Below are positions 26,837-36,295 of a stretch of 64,000 bases of DNA, in pieces. Source of the stretch: Iocasia fonsfrigidae (GTDB lineage Bacteria > Bacillota > Halanaerobiia > Halanaerobiales > DTU029); NCBI RefSeq assembly GCF_017751145.1, contig NZ_CP046640.1, forward strand, positions 972,137-1,036,136. The letters run 5' to 3'. The notes under the pieces are model-generated. The model ran no database searches, was not told the origin of the DNA, and saw only the letters and a list, made by a program, of their open reading frames with translations. The position numbers were made by a program, and so were the translations under genes. Every line of letters begins with the position of its first letter. The first letter of the stretch is position 1.

Positions 26837-28348
26837 ATGCCCAAGGTAGAACCGATTATTAGAATGAAAAACATAAGCAAAGAATTTCCCGGGGTTAAAG
26901 CCTTATCAGATGTTGATTTTGAATTAAGTTCAGGGGAAATACATGCCCTTATGGGTGAAAATGGTGCCGGGAAATCAACCTTAATTAAGGTGTTAACAGG
27001 GGTTCATCAGGCAGAAAAAGGAGAAATATATTTTAAAGGAAAGGAAATAAGGCCGGCTAACCCAATTGAAGCCCAGCGGATAGGGATAAGTACAGTCTAT
27101 CAGGAGGTAAACCTTTGTCCTAATTTATCAGTTGCTGAGAATATATTTATAGGCCGTGAGCCACTTAAAAATGGAAAAATAGATTGGAAGATAATAAATA
27201 CTAAGGCTAGAGAATTATTAAAGAGATTTAATATAGATGAGATAGATGTAACAAAGAGTCTATCTTGCTTTTCAGTAGCTATTCAACAGATGATTGCCAT
27301 AGCCAGGGCACTGGAGATATCAGCTAAAGTCTTGGTACTGGATGAGCCTACTGCCAGTTTAGATAAAGATGAGACTAGCAATCTATTTGAGATTATGGAG
27401 AAATTAAAAGAAGAAGGAATGGCAATTATTTTTATAACTCATTTTATTGATGATGTATATAAAATAACAGATAGGGTTACTGTTTTAAGAAATGGTAAAA
27501 TAGTAGATACATCTGCAACTGAGTCATTGCCCAAACTGGACCTGGTAGCTAAAATGATCGGTAAGGATTTAGAACAACTGGAGAATATCAAGGAAAAAAG
27601 CAAGGTAACAGCTAAACCGGACGAGCTTTTTATAGAAGGTAGGCAGTTAGTCAATAGTGAAATTAGCCCCTTTGATATATCTTTACATAAGGGTGAGGTG
27701 CTGGGTCTGGCTGGATTACTTGGTTCAGGGAGAACAGAACTGGTTGAGTTAATTTTTGGTTTGAATCCTGCTGAAGGGGGTCAGCTTAAGATTAATGATG
27801 GTGAAAAAAAGATAACTAATCCTAAGGCTGCCATGGAAAATAAATTTGCACTATGTCCGGAAGATAGAAAAACAGCTGGTTTGATAGATGACTTGACTGT
27901 ACGGGAGAATTTAATTCTATCTTTACAGGTTGAAAGGGGCTGTTTTAAGTATTTACCTAGAGAAGAACAGGAGAGAATAGCCGATCAATATATAGATTTA
28001 TTAAAGATAGCAACCCCTAGTGCAGAACAGAAGGTTAAAAACTTAAGTGGGGGAAATCAGCAGAAAGTAATATTAGCCAGGTGGTTAATAACCCAACCTG
28101 ATTTATTAATACTGGATGAACCAACACGGGGAATAGATGTAGGGACAAAAACAGAGATACAGAAGATGGTTTTATCACTTGCTGATGAGGGGATGAGTAT
28201 TATTTTTGTTTCCTCTGAGCTTGATGAGGTTATCAGGGTTAGCCAGCGTGTTGCTGTTTTACGGGATAGGAAAAAAGTAACTGAATTAAGTGGGGATGAA
28301 ATAAATGAATCCAATATTATGGGTATTATTGCTGAAGGGAGGGCTTAA
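26837..28348 (+). CDS. ytfR: Sugar ABC transporter ATP-binding protein (YtfR-like, two NBDs)
   Basis: ATG 26837 (503 aa) stands 7 nt after GGGGGAG; ATG 26831 touches that site. It has two fused nucleotide-binding domains, as in RbsA/MglA/YtfR. NBD1 has Walker A GENGAGKST, a weak signature LSCFSVAIQQM and Walker B VLVLDEPTAS. NBD2 has a degenerate Walker A GLLGSGRTELVE, a canonical signature LSGGNQQKVILAR and Walker B LLILDEPTRGIDVG. This asymmetry is normal for the family. It powers import of the sugar bound by YtfQ through the two permeases that follow. Confidence 0.93.
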   Translation: MPKVEPIIRMKNISKEFPGVKALSDVDFELSSGEIHALMGENGAGKSTLIKVLTGVHQAEKGEIYFKGKEIRPANPIEAQRIGISTVYQEVNLCPNLSVAENIFIGREPLKNGKIDWKIINTKARELLKRFNIDEIDVTKSLSCFSVAIQQMIAIARALEISAKVLVLDEPTASLDKDETSNLFEIMEKLKEEGMAIIFITHFIDDVYKITDRVTVLRNGKIVDTSATESLPKLDLVAKMIGKDLEQLENIKEKSKVTAKPDELFIEGRQLVNSEISPFDISLHKGEVLGLAGLLGSGRTELVELIFGLNPAEGGQLKINDGEKKITNPKAAMENKFALCPEDRKTAGLIDDLTVRENLILSLQVERGCFKYLPREEQERIADQYIDLLKIATPSAEQKVKNLSGGNQQKVILARWLITQPDLLILDEPTRGIDVGTKTEIQKMVLSLADEGMSIIFVSSELDEVIRVSQRVAVLRDRKKVTELSGDEINESNIMGIIAEGRA

Positions 28349-28351
28349 GTA

Positions 28352-29398
28352 ATGTTTGAACTATTAAAAAAGTTTAAGGAGTCACAGATTTTCTCGCCTT
28401 TGTTAGCCTTATTAATCTTACTGTTATTTGATTTTATTTTTATTGATGGTTTTTTAAGTATTGAAATAAGGGATGGGAGATTATTTGGTACATTAATAGA
28501 TATATTAAACAGGGCAGCCCCACTGGCTTTACTGGCTATAGGTATGACACTGGTTATAGCTACAGGGGGAATAGACCTTTCTGTTGGGGCGGTAATTGCT
28601 ATTTCAGGAGCAATAGCTGCTAAACTAATTGGGGGACAGTTGGTAATAGAGAATGGTACTATTCAATATGTAACCCAGGTGTCTCTCCCAATTGCCCTGT
28701 TCGCTTCTATGGGAATGGCGGCAATTTGCGGAATGTGGAACGGTTTTTTAGTTGGTAAGATAAAAGTGCAACCGATAGTGGCTACCCTTATCCTAATGGT
28801 AGCAGGACGGGGTATTGCTCAATTAATAACTAAAGCACAGATAATAACTATTTATTATAAGCCTTTTCATTATATAGGTACAGGCTATTTATTGGGACTG
28901 CCATTCACTATTTTTATAGTAGTGTTAGCCTTTTTACTGGTAAGTCTATTTGTTAGAAAGACTGCAGTAGGTTTATATATAGAATCTATTGGTATTAATG
29001 ATATAGCCAGTAAATATGTAGGTATAAAACCCAGCCGGATTAAATTTATCGTCTATACTATCTGTGGATTAATGGCAGGGATTGCTGGATTAATAGTGAC
29101 ATCAAATGTTAAAGCAGCTGACGCTAATAATGCAGGTCTCTGGAAGGAACTTGATGCCATATTATCAGTAGTTATTGGCGGTAACTCCCTTAGTGGAGGT
29201 AAATTTACAATTGCTGGTAGTATTATAGGTGCACTTGTAGTACAGACATTGACAACAACTGTTTATGCAGCCGGTATTGCTCCAGAGGTAACTTTAGTAG
29301 TAAAAGCTGTAGTAGTTGTTATAATAACTATCATTCAGTCACAGGTTTTCAGGGATGGTATCAGTAAACTTATTGTAAAACGGAGGGATCTTACATGA
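28352..29398 (+). CDS. ytfT: Sugar ABC transporter permease (YtfT-like)
   Basis: The 348-aa membrane protein starts at ATG 28352, three bases after the ATPase stop. About ten hydrophobic helices are visible, with the family signature GMTLVIATGGIDLSVGAVIAISGA and the C-terminal IGGNSLSGGKFTIAGSIIGALVVQTL. It is one half of a heterodimeric RbsC-type channel. Its stop overlaps the start of the second permease by 4 bp (ATGA), typical of translational coupling. Confidence 0.92.
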   Translation: MFELLKKFKESQIFSPLLALLILLLFDFIFIDGFLSIEIRDGRLFGTLIDILNRAAPLALLAIGMTLVIATGGIDLSVGAVIAISGAIAAKLIGGQLVIENGTIQYVTQVSLPIALFASMGMAAICGMWNGFLVGKIKVQPIVATLILMVAGRGIAQLITKAQIITIYYKPFHYIGTGYLLGLPFTIFIVVLAFLLVSLFVRKTAVGLYIESIGINDIASKYVGIKPSRIKFIVYTICGLMAGIAGLIVTSNVKAADANNAGLWKELDAILSVVIGGNSLSGGKFTIAGSIIGALVVQTLTTTVYAAGIAPEVTLVVKAVVVVIITIIQSQVFRDGISKLIVKRRDLT

Positions 29399-30408
29399 AG
29401 AATATTTTATCCTCAAAATACCTGTCAGTTATAATAACAGTACTTTTGTTTATAATTGCTTTTGCTATACCTTCAATCATCTACCCAGGCTTTTTTTCAA
29501 TGCAGGTTTTTTTCAATTTGTTTATAGATAATGCCTTTTTAATTGTTACTGCCATCGGTGTTACATTTGTCATTATAACTGGTGGAATTGACCTTTCAGT
29601 AGGGGCAATGATAGCCTTTACTTCAATGGTAATAGCCAGTCTCCTGGAAAAGGGGATAAGTCCTGTTATAGTAATACCATTTGCCCTTTTACTAGGGACA
29701 TTAGCGGGTTTAATGATGGGCTTTTTAATTGAACACTTTAAGATTCAACCCTTTATTGCAACACTGGCAGGGATGTTTTTTCTAAGGGGGTCATGTTTTT
29801 TAATCAGTATTCAGTCTATTCCAATCAATGACCCCTTTTTCAAAACACTTTCTCATACCAGAATAAGTTTCCCGGGAGGGGCATATATCTCTATTAGTGT
29901 AGTAATTTCCTTGATTATACTAGGTGTTGCAATTTATTTGGCCCACTATACCAGATATGGGCGGGTCTTATATGCTATTGGGGGTAATGAAGAATCAGCT
30001 AAACTGATGGGGCTTCCTGTCGGCAGGGCCAAGATAATGGTCTATGGTTTTAGTGGATTTTGTTCATCATTAGGTGGTGTCTTATTTACAATTTATATGC
30101 TGTCAGGTTATGGACTTCACACCAGTGGTCTGGAACTTGATGCCATTGCCTCTGCTGTAATTGGTGGGACTCTACTAAGTGGTGGAACAGGTTATGTGTT
30201 TGGTACACTTTTTGGTGTTCTGATTCAGGGTCTGATTCAGGTAATTATTATGTTCCAGGGTACTTTAAGTTCCTGGTGGACAAAGATCTTTGTTGGTATA
30301 TTACTCTTTGTCTTTATAGTTTTACAGCGCTTAATTACGGCTCACAGGGAAGAGCAGAAAGCCTCTTCAAAAAGATTGGAAACAAGCAAACAGACAGCTG
30401 CTGTATAA
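29395..30408 (+). CDS. yjfF: Sugar ABC transporter permease (YjfF-like)
   Basis: The 337-aa protein starts at ATG 29395, overlapping the upstream stop. It has the same fold as its neighbour but a different sequence: GVTFVIITGGIDLSVGAMIA, EHFKIQPFIATLAGMFFLRG, and IGGTLLSGGTGYVFGTLFG near the end. Two distinct permeases next to a YtfQ/YtfR pair match the galactofuranose importer and distinguish it from homodimeric ribose or galactoside systems. The C-terminal ~25 residues are a hydrophilic tail rich in Lys, Ser and Thr. A strong terminator follows. Confidence 0.92.
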   Translation: MKNILSSKYLSVIITVLLFIIAFAIPSIIYPGFFSMQVFFNLFIDNAFLIVTAIGVTFVIITGGIDLSVGAMIAFTSMVIASLLEKGISPVIVIPFALLLGTLAGLMMGFLIEHFKIQPFIATLAGMFFLRGSCFLISIQSIPINDPFFKTLSHTRISFPGGAYISISVVISLIILGVAIYLAHYTRYGRVLYAIGGNEESAKLMGLPVGRAKIMVYGFSGFCSSLGGVLFTIYMLSGYGLHTSGLELDAIASAVIGGTLLSGGTGYVFGTLFGVLIQGLIQVIIMFQGTLSSWWTKIFVGILLFVFIVLQRLITAHREEQKASSKRLETSKQTAAV

Positions 30409-30486
30409 AAACTTATTAAATAAATCCTCTTAAAACCAGCTGATGTATTATTGCAAGATTTAAAATTGAGTAAAAAGGTTAAGCAG

Positions 30487-30524
30487 GGACTGTATTAATC
30501 ATGATTAATACAGTCCTATTTTTG
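30487..30524 (+). terminator. Terminator after the sugar importer operon
   Basis: GGACTGTATTAATC and GATTAATACAGTCC form a perfect 14-bp stem with a two-base loop, followed by ATTTTTG. Confidence 0.88.
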
Positions 30525-30547
30525 TAAAATGAATTTTATTAATTTCC

Positions 30548-30596
30548 TTTACAAAAATAAATAAGGGGTGTATAATGTACTTAATTAATTAATTAA
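30548..30596 (+). promoter_or_regulatory. Promoter and possible operator of the ROK-gal operon
   Basis: TTTACA (30548-30553), 17-nt spacer, then a perfect TATAAT (30571-30576). The palindromic TTAATTAATTAATTAA at 30581-30596 covers the expected transcription start and is a candidate binding site for the ROK regulator encoded next. Confidence 0.7.
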
Positions 30597-30668
30597 ATAA
30601 ATAAACTAACTGTCAATTAGTTTAATAACTTTTATATCTTCATACAAAGAGGGAGGTGTTTTGTTTCT

Positions 30669-31838
30669 GTGAAACGGGGTAGTTTTGAACTTATGAAAAA
30701 AATGAATCAACAGGTGATCTTAAAGTTGATTTATAATGAAAAGGCAATTTCACGGGCCGAGATAGCAGAGATAACTGGTCTTTCACCTGCTACAGTCACT
30801 AATATTACCAAGGGAATATTAGGGCTGGGATTAATCAAGGAGACTATCCATGGGGAATCACGCGGTGGCAGGAAACCTGTCCTGCTGGAGATTAATCCTT
30901 CAGGGGCCTACTTTATTGGTCTGGAATGGGGTATTGCTGAACTCCGTGGGGTTTTAATGGACCTTAATAAAAAGGTGGTTGCTTACAGTGAAAAGAGGAT
31001 TAACTCATACCAGCTTGATAATTTTATTGAACTATCAGCAAGTATTATTGGGGAATTTTATGAGCATTCTATTGAAAAAGAAAAGATCTGTGGTCTGGGG
31101 GTAGGTGTTCACGGGATAGTTGATCCCATGAGGGGTTATTCCTTGTTTGCACCACATTTTAAATGGAGGAATATTCCCTTGAAAGCCAGGCTGGAGGAGG
31201 AGTTTGATCTCCCGGTTTTACTTGACAATGATGTTAGGGCTATGGCCCTGGCTGAGAAATGGAATGGTAGAGATAATTTCCTGTTTATTAATACAGGGTC
31301 AGGAATTGGCGCGGCTATAGTTATGGATGGAAAACTGCATTATGGCCGTGATTATAGTGCTGGTGAATTTGGACATATGACCCTGGATAAAAAGGGGCCA
31401 CTTTGTAGTTGTGGAAAACGTGGTTGTGTCGAGGCTTTTGTTTCTACAGATAGGCTTGTCTATAATTATAACGAAGAATTAAATGAGGAACTCTCTCATC
31501 ATACTTTACAGACAGAATGGTCTAAACTACTTAATGATGCCAGGTCAGGTATTGAGAAGGCAGTATTTTTACTGGAGGGTGCAGTAGAATATCTGGGGCT
31601 TGGGCTGGCTAATCTGGTTAATTTATTAAATCCGGAAGAGATATTACTGGCCGGTGATTTTATTGAAGGGGCAGATTTGTTACTACCCTTATTAAAGAAA
31701 AAGATTAAAAATAATACCTTGAATATACCAGGTAGTAAGCTGCAGATAGAGGTAAGTACATTTGGTGAATGGGTTGGGGCTATAGGTGGAGCAACTATGG
31801 TATTAGAACAATTATTTAATTTTCAGGAGGGGGTATGA
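30669..31838 (+). CDS. ROK-family transcriptional regulator (NagC/XylR type)
   Basis: The 389-aa protein starts at GTG 30669 after GGGAGGTG. The N-terminal winged helix (ISRAEIAEITGLSPATVTNI, then RKPVLLEINPSG) is joined to a ROK sugar-kinase-like domain with VGVHGIVDP, DNDVRAMALAEKW, FINTGSGIGAAIV and the zinc motif LCSCGKRGCVEAF. ROK regulators sense a sugar or sugar phosphate and usually repress. Being first in the gal operon and just downstream of the importer, it most likely responds to galactose or glucose status. It is 5 bp from galE, so it is co-transcribed with the genes it probably controls. Confidence 0.92.
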   Translation: MKRGSFELMKKMNQQVILKLIYNEKAISRAEIAEITGLSPATVTNITKGILGLGLIKETIHGESRGGRKPVLLEINPSGAYFIGLEWGIAELRGVLMDLNKKVVAYSEKRINSYQLDNFIELSASIIGEFYEHSIEKEKICGLGVGVHGIVDPMRGYSLFAPHFKWRNIPLKARLEEEFDLPVLLDNDVRAMALAEKWNGRDNFLFINTGSGIGAAIVMDGKLHYGRDYSAGEFGHMTLDKKGPLCSCGKRGCVEAFVSTDRLVYNYNEELNEELSHHTLQTEWSKLLNDARSGIEKAVFLLEGAVEYLGLGLANLVNLLNPEEILLAGDFIEGADLLLPLLKKKIKNNTLNIPGSKLQIEVSTFGEWVGAIGGATMVLEQLFNFQEGV

Positions 31839-31843
31839 GTTAA

Positions 31844-32830
31844 ATGAATATCTTAGTAACAGGTGGAGCAGGTTATATTGGCAGTCATGTGGCTAAAAAA
31901 TTAAATAATATTGGTCATCATGTTGTAGTATATGATAATTTAGTTAAGGGTCACCGGGAGGCTGTTCTGACAGCAAAGTTTGTTAAAGGTGATCTAGCAG
32001 ATAAAAAACTCCTTAATGAAGTAATGCAGAGTGAAGAGATAGAAGCAGTAGTTCATCTGGCAGCACATAGTATAGTAGGGGAATCAATGGAAAAACCCGG
32101 GAAATACTTTCAGAATAACCTCTCAAATGGGTTAAATCTGCTGGAGGTGATGGTCAGTAATAATGTAGCTTATCTTGTATTTTCGTCAACAGCAGCAGTT
32201 TATGGTGAACCACAGGAAGTTCCTATAACAGAAGACCACCCAACAAACCCAGCTAGCACTTATGGTGATAGTAAATTGTTTTTTGAAAAAATCCTGGAAC
32301 GTTATCAGCAGATACACGGTTTAAAGTATGTATCATTGAGATATTTTAATGCTGCAGGTGCTGATCATTCAGGTGAAATCGGAGAGGCACATAGTCCAGA
32401 AACACATCTAATACCAATTGTACTGCAGAAGGCTCTTGGTATCAGGGATAAACTCTATATTTTTGGTGATGATTATCCAAGCAGAGATGGTTCCTGTATC
32501 AGGGATTATATCCATGTTGAAGACCTGGCAGATGCACATATACTGGCCCTTGATGGTTTGATTGATGGTATGGATAGTAGGATATATAATCTGGGTAATG
32601 GTGAGGGTTATTCTGTCAAAGAGGTAATTGAGACTGCTTCAGCTCTTATAGGGAAAGAAATAGAAGCGGAGATTGGTCCCCGTAGGGCAGGTGACCCTGC
32701 AGTACTGGTAGCTAGTTCCCAAAAAATCAGGGAAGAACTGGGCTGGAAGCCGAAGTATGCTGCCTTAGAAACTATAATTGAGACAGCCTGGAAATGGCAT
32801 AAAGGGGGCGGTTTTAATGGAAATGACTAA
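31844..32830 (+). CDS. galE: UDP-glucose 4-epimerase
   Basis: The 328-aa protein starts at ATG 31844, behind GGAGGGGG inside the preceding gene's end. It is an extended SDR: NILVTGGAGYIGSHVAKKL (NAD site), VVHLAAHSIVGESM, VFSSTAAVYGEP with catalytic Ser/Thr, and STYGDSKLFFEK with catalytic Tyr and Lys. RYFNAAGAD and the HVEDLADAH region are typical of GalE. It interconverts UDP-galactose and UDP-glucose in the Leloir pathway. The last 14 nt overlap a 42-codon ORF that bridges to galT. Confidence 0.95.
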   Translation: MNILVTGGAGYIGSHVAKKLNNIGHHVVVYDNLVKGHREAVLTAKFVKGDLADKKLLNEVMQSEEIEAVVHLAAHSIVGESMEKPGKYFQNNLSNGLNLLEVMVSNNVAYLVFSSTAAVYGEPQEVPITEDHPTNPASTYGDSKLFFEKILERYQQIHGLKYVSLRYFNAAGADHSGEIGEAHSPETHLIPIVLQKALGIRDKLYIFGDDYPSRDGSCIRDYIHVEDLADAHILALDGLIDGMDSRIYNLGNGEGYSVKEVIETASALIGKEIEAEIGPRRAGDPAVLVASSQKIREELGWKPKYAALETIIETAWKWHKGGGFNGND

Positions 32831-32945
32831 AAGAAAAGAGATTAAAGATGATGGGCGCTATATAATTTTTTACGAATTCAAAGGAGATAAGGATAATATT
32901 AAAAGTAGTAAATATAAAGAGGATAGTAAAGGGGAGAGAAGTTAA
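32817..32945 (+). CDS. 42-aa small protein between galE and galT
   Basis: ATG 32817 is preceded by GGGGG at 8 nt. The frame ends TAA at 32943-32945, with the last A shared with the ATG of galT (TAATG), so it is tightly coupled to both neighbours. The product begins MEMTKRKEIKDDGRYIIFYE and continues as a Lys/Asp/Ser-rich tail. There is no membrane segment. The motif KEIKDDGRYIIFY looks like a short conserved fold, but I cannot name a family. Alternatives are a coupling leader peptide or a structural linker ORF. Its arrangement argues that it is translated. Confidence 0.6.
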   Translation: MEMTKRKEIKDDGRYIIFYEFKGDKDNIKSSKYKEDSKGERS

Positions 32946-33922
32946 TGTCTGAACTTAGATGGGATCCAGTTAGCAGAGAATGGGTAATTACAGCAACACA
33001 TAGACAGAACCGGACCTTTAAACCACCTAAAGATTATTGTCCCCTCTGTCCTACTAAAGAGGGTGGATTTCCAACTGAAGTTCCTGAGGATTATGACCTG
33101 GTTGTTTTTCAGAATAAATTTCCATCTCTACAAGCAAATCCACCAGAACCAGATATAGGTGGAAGTGTTCTATACCCGGTTGACAAGGCTGAAGGGATTT
33201 GTGAGGTTGTTTTATTTACCCCGGAACATAATGGTATTATGTCCAGAGAGCCTTTAAGCCGTTATGTGAAATTGGTTAAGGTCTGGCAGGATAGGTATCA
33301 AGAACTCGGTTCTAAGGATTTTATTGATTATGTTTTTATTTTCGAAAATAAGGGTGAAGAGGTAGGGGTTACCCTGGAACACCCTCACGGTCAGATTTAT
33401 GCTTACCCCTTTATACCACCAAAAATAAAGAGAGAGTTGGATTCCAGTAGGGATCACTATGAAAAGGAAGGGGAATGCCTTTTCTGTAGTCTTATTGCAG
33501 AAGAGATTGCGGATGGTAGAAGGGTAGTTACTAGTAATGATTCCTTTACAGCAATAGTTCCTTTTTTTGCCCGGTATACCTATGAGGTACATATTTATGC
33601 CAATAATCACCTCTCATCTTTTAATGACTTTTGTGCCAGAGAAATTGAAGACCTGGCAGAAATATTACGGACTGTGATTCAGAAATATGATAATTTATTT
33701 GGATTTGTTTTTCCCTATATTATGGCTATTCACCAGCAGCCTACTGATGGTAGTGGAGAAGAATACTCTCATTTCCATATAGAGTTTTATCCACCATATA
33801 GGACCAAGGATAAGCTTAAATACCTGGCAGGTAGTGAAGCAGGTGCCGGGGCTTATATTAATAACTCACTGCCGGAGGATAAGGCTGCAGAGTTGCGAAA
33901 AATAGAAGTAGTGAAGGAGTGA
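32945..33922 (+). CDS. galT: Galactose-1-phosphate uridylyltransferase
   Basis: The 325-aa protein starts at ATG 32945, sharing one base with the upstream small ORF. It is a GalT family 1 (HIT superfamily) enzyme: DPVSREWVITATHRQNRT at the N-terminus, the zinc pair in YCPLCPTKEG, FENKGEEVGVTLEHPHGQIY with the active-site His-Pro-His that carries UMP, and HQQPTDGSGEEYSHFHIEFYPP. It transfers UMP from UDP-glucose to galactose-1-phosphate. Size is that of the usual ~330-350-aa enzymes. Confidence 0.95.
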   Translation: MSELRWDPVSREWVITATHRQNRTFKPPKDYCPLCPTKEGGFPTEVPEDYDLVVFQNKFPSLQANPPEPDIGGSVLYPVDKAEGICEVVLFTPEHNGIMSREPLSRYVKLVKVWQDRYQELGSKDFIDYVFIFENKGEEVGVTLEHPHGQIYAYPFIPPKIKRELDSSRDHYEKEGECLFCSLIAEEIADGRRVVTSNDSFTAIVPFFARYTYEVHIYANNHLSSFNDFCAREIEDLAEILRTVIQKYDNLFGFVFPYIMAIHQQPTDGSGEEYSHFHIEFYPPYRTKDKLKYLAGSEAGAGAYINNSLPEDKAAELRKIEVVKE

Positions 33923-33928
33923 AGCAAG

Positions 33929-35095
33929 TTGAGAGATATCAAAGAATTATGGGAGATTTTTAACGAACGATTTTCTGATACAGGTTTAAGAAAAGGGGTT
34001 TTTGCTGCTCCCGGAAGGGTTAATCTGATTGGAGAGCATACAGATTATAATGATGGTTTTGCACTTCCCATGGCTATTGACAAAAGTATTGTTATGATAG
34101 CTCAATTACGGGATGATAAGGAGGTTAGAGCTTATTCTGTTGACTATGATAGTGAAGCAGTTTTTTCTTTAATGGATTTAGAGTTTGACCAGGAAAATCT
34201 CTGGGCTAATTATTTACAGGGGGTCATTGATGAGATACAGAAATTAGATTATTATCTACCGGGAATGAATCTGATTTTCACTGGTAATATACCCAAGGCT
34301 TCTGGATTGAGTTCCTCAGCTGCCCTGGAGGTAGTAACTGCTTATACCATTTCATCACTTAATGAACTTAATATAGCACCTGTGGAGATGGCCCTGCTCT
34401 GTCAGCGGGCAGAAAATGGCTTTGTCGGAGTAAATTGTGGTATTATGGATCAATATATTTCCAGACTTGGTAAAGAGGGTAATGCCTTATTAATAGACTG
34501 TCGGAGCAATGAATATGAATTAGTTCCGCTTGCAATAGAGGATTTTAGGGTAGTTATCTGTAATTCTAAAGTAGAAAGAGGATTAGTAGACTCAGAATAT
34601 AATAAGAGAAGGGAGGAGTGTGGAAAGGCTACAAAATTTTTTGCTGAGAGATTAGACCGTCGGATTAAGGCTTTAAGGGATGTCAGCACAGATGAGTTAG
34701 TAGAATTTTCGGGTGAGCTGGCAGCTACAACTCTTTCCCGGGCCAGACATGTTATTAGTGAAAACAATAGGGTATTAACTGCTGTTTCCGCTCTAAAAAA
34801 TAATGACCTGGAGACATTTGGCAGTCTAATGACAGAATCACATATTAGCCTGCGGGATGATTATCAGGTTAGTTGTCAGGAATTAGATCTTTTAGTTAAT
34901 CTGGCTCTTAAGCAGGATGGTGTACTGGGGGCCCGCATGACTGGGGCTGGTTTTGGAGGTTGTACCGTAAATCTGCTTGCCAGGGATAGGGTTGACAAAT
35001 TTATTGCTGAGGTAAAGGCAGGATATCAAAAAAAGACTAACATTGAACCTGAGATATACGTCAGTCTGCCTGCTGATGGTGCCAGGGAGTTGTAG
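33929..35095 (+). CDS. galK: Galactokinase
   Basis: The 388-aa protein starts at TTG 33929, 9 nt after GAAGGAGTG; no better ATG is available before the conserved start of the fold. GHMP kinase motifs are clear: APGRVNLIGEHTDYNDGFAL (galactokinase signature), KASGLSSSAALEV (ATP loop), NCGIMDQY with the catalytic Asp, and ARMTGAGFGGCTVNL (motif 3). It phosphorylates galactose at C1. It sits 6 bp after galT in the operon. Confidence 0.95.
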   Translation: MRDIKELWEIFNERFSDTGLRKGVFAAPGRVNLIGEHTDYNDGFALPMAIDKSIVMIAQLRDDKEVRAYSVDYDSEAVFSLMDLEFDQENLWANYLQGVIDEIQKLDYYLPGMNLIFTGNIPKASGLSSSAALEVVTAYTISSLNELNIAPVEMALLCQRAENGFVGVNCGIMDQYISRLGKEGNALLIDCRSNEYELVPLAIEDFRVVICNSKVERGLVDSEYNKRREECGKATKFFAERLDRRIKALRDVSTDELVEFSGELAATTLSRARHVISENNRVLTAVSALKNNDLETFGSLMTESHISLRDDYQVSCQELDLLVNLALKQDGVLGARMTGAGFGGCTVNLLARDRVDKFIAEVKAGYQKKTNIEPEIYVSLPADGAREL

Positions 35096-35123
35096 TGAGA
35101 TTATTTAAATGGAGGGGTAAGAT

Positions 35124-36218
35124 ATGGAAGGGAATAAAGATATTTGTTCCAATGTTTCAATTAAACCATTTGGTATTTTAAAAGATGGCAAAGAGGTTTT
35201 TCTTTATCGCTTAAGCAATGAAAATGGTGTTCAGCTTGAGGTTATTAATTATGGAGGGATTATAAAGAGTCTATTTGTCCCTGATGCCAGAGGTAAGTTT
35301 AGTGATATAGTCTTAGGTTATAATCGACTGGCAGATTATGAAAAAGACCCAGCCCATTTTGGGGCTGTAGTAGGTAGATATGGTAATCGGATTGCTGGAG
35401 GGGAATTTGTTTTAGATAATAAGAAATATAGTCTAGCCTTAAATAATCAACCCGGAGGAAAGGCCTGTCACCTTCATGGCGGTGAACGTGGTTTTGATAA
35501 AATTGTCTGGGATGCTGAACCTATTATCCATGATAATGCTGCTGGTTTAAGATTACATTATTTAAGCAGAGATGGGGAAGAGGGTTATCCGGGTAACCTG
35601 GATGTAAATATAAACTATTTATTGACTAATGAGAATACACTCCGGATTGAATATCAGGGAGAAACAGACCAGGCTACACCAATTAATTTAACCCAGCATA
35701 GTTATTTTAATCTTAAGGGTGAAGGAGAGGGTGATATACTGGGCCATTTCGCCTACATAAATGCCGATAATTATACCCCAGTAGATGAGGGTTTGATACC
35801 TACTGGAGAGATTGCTGGTGTTAGTGATACTCCCTTTGATTTCAGGAAGACAAAGAAAATAGTTGAGGATATTAATCAAGCAGATCAACAATTAGAGTAT
35901 GGTGGGGGATATGACCATAACTATGTTTTAAATGGAGAAAGTGGTGAATTGACAATAGCTGCCCAGGTTTATGATGAGGAAAGCAGAAGACAGTTAGAAG
36001 TATGGACAACTGAACCGGGTATGCAGTTCTATACAGGTAATGCCCTGGATGGGAGTCTTGTTGGTAAAAAAGGTAAGGCCTATCAAAAGAACAGTGGTTT
36101 CTGCCTGGAGACACAACATTATCCGGATTCCCCTAATCAGGATAATTTTCCTGACACAATCTTAAGGCCGGGAGAAAAGTATCAGACAATAACCGAGTTC
36201 CGTTTTAGTATTAGATAA
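35124..36218 (+). CDS. galM: Aldose 1-epimerase (mutarotase)
   Basis: The 364-aa protein starts at ATG 35124; the nearby GGAGGGG is ~8 nt upstream. GalM features: VINYGGIIKSLFVPDARG, VGRYGNRIAGGEF (Arg of the active site), LHGGERGFDK and the catalytic His in NLTQHSYFNLKG. GYDHNYVL follows, and the catalytic Glu is in CLETQHYPDSPNQ. It equilibrates beta- and alpha-galactose so that galactokinase can act. It is the last gene of the gal operon and is followed by a terminator. Confidence 0.94.
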   Translation: MEGNKDICSNVSIKPFGILKDGKEVFLYRLSNENGVQLEVINYGGIIKSLFVPDARGKFSDIVLGYNRLADYEKDPAHFGAVVGRYGNRIAGGEFVLDNKKYSLALNNQPGGKACHLHGGERGFDKIVWDAEPIIHDNAAGLRLHYLSRDGEEGYPGNLDVNINYLLTNENTLRIEYQGETDQATPINLTQHSYFNLKGEGEGDILGHFAYINADNYTPVDEGLIPTGEIAGVSDTPFDFRKTKKIVEDINQADQQLEYGGGYDHNYVLNGESGELTIAAQVYDEESRRQLEVWTTEPGMQFYTGNALDGSLVGKKGKAYQKNSGFCLETQHYPDSPNQDNFPDTILRPGEKYQTITEFRFSIR

Positions 36219-36243
36219 AATTTAGTATTTATTTTAATAAAAC

Positions 36244-36290
36244 AACCTAAAATTCCCTTTGTTGTTATAAGAGGGATTTTAGGTTATTTT
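36244..36290 (+). terminator. Terminator after galM
   Basis: AACCTAAAAT-CCCT pairs with AGGGATTTTAGGTT (one bulge), followed by ATTTT. It marks the end of the gal operon. Confidence 0.85.
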
Positions 36291-36295
36291 AAATT

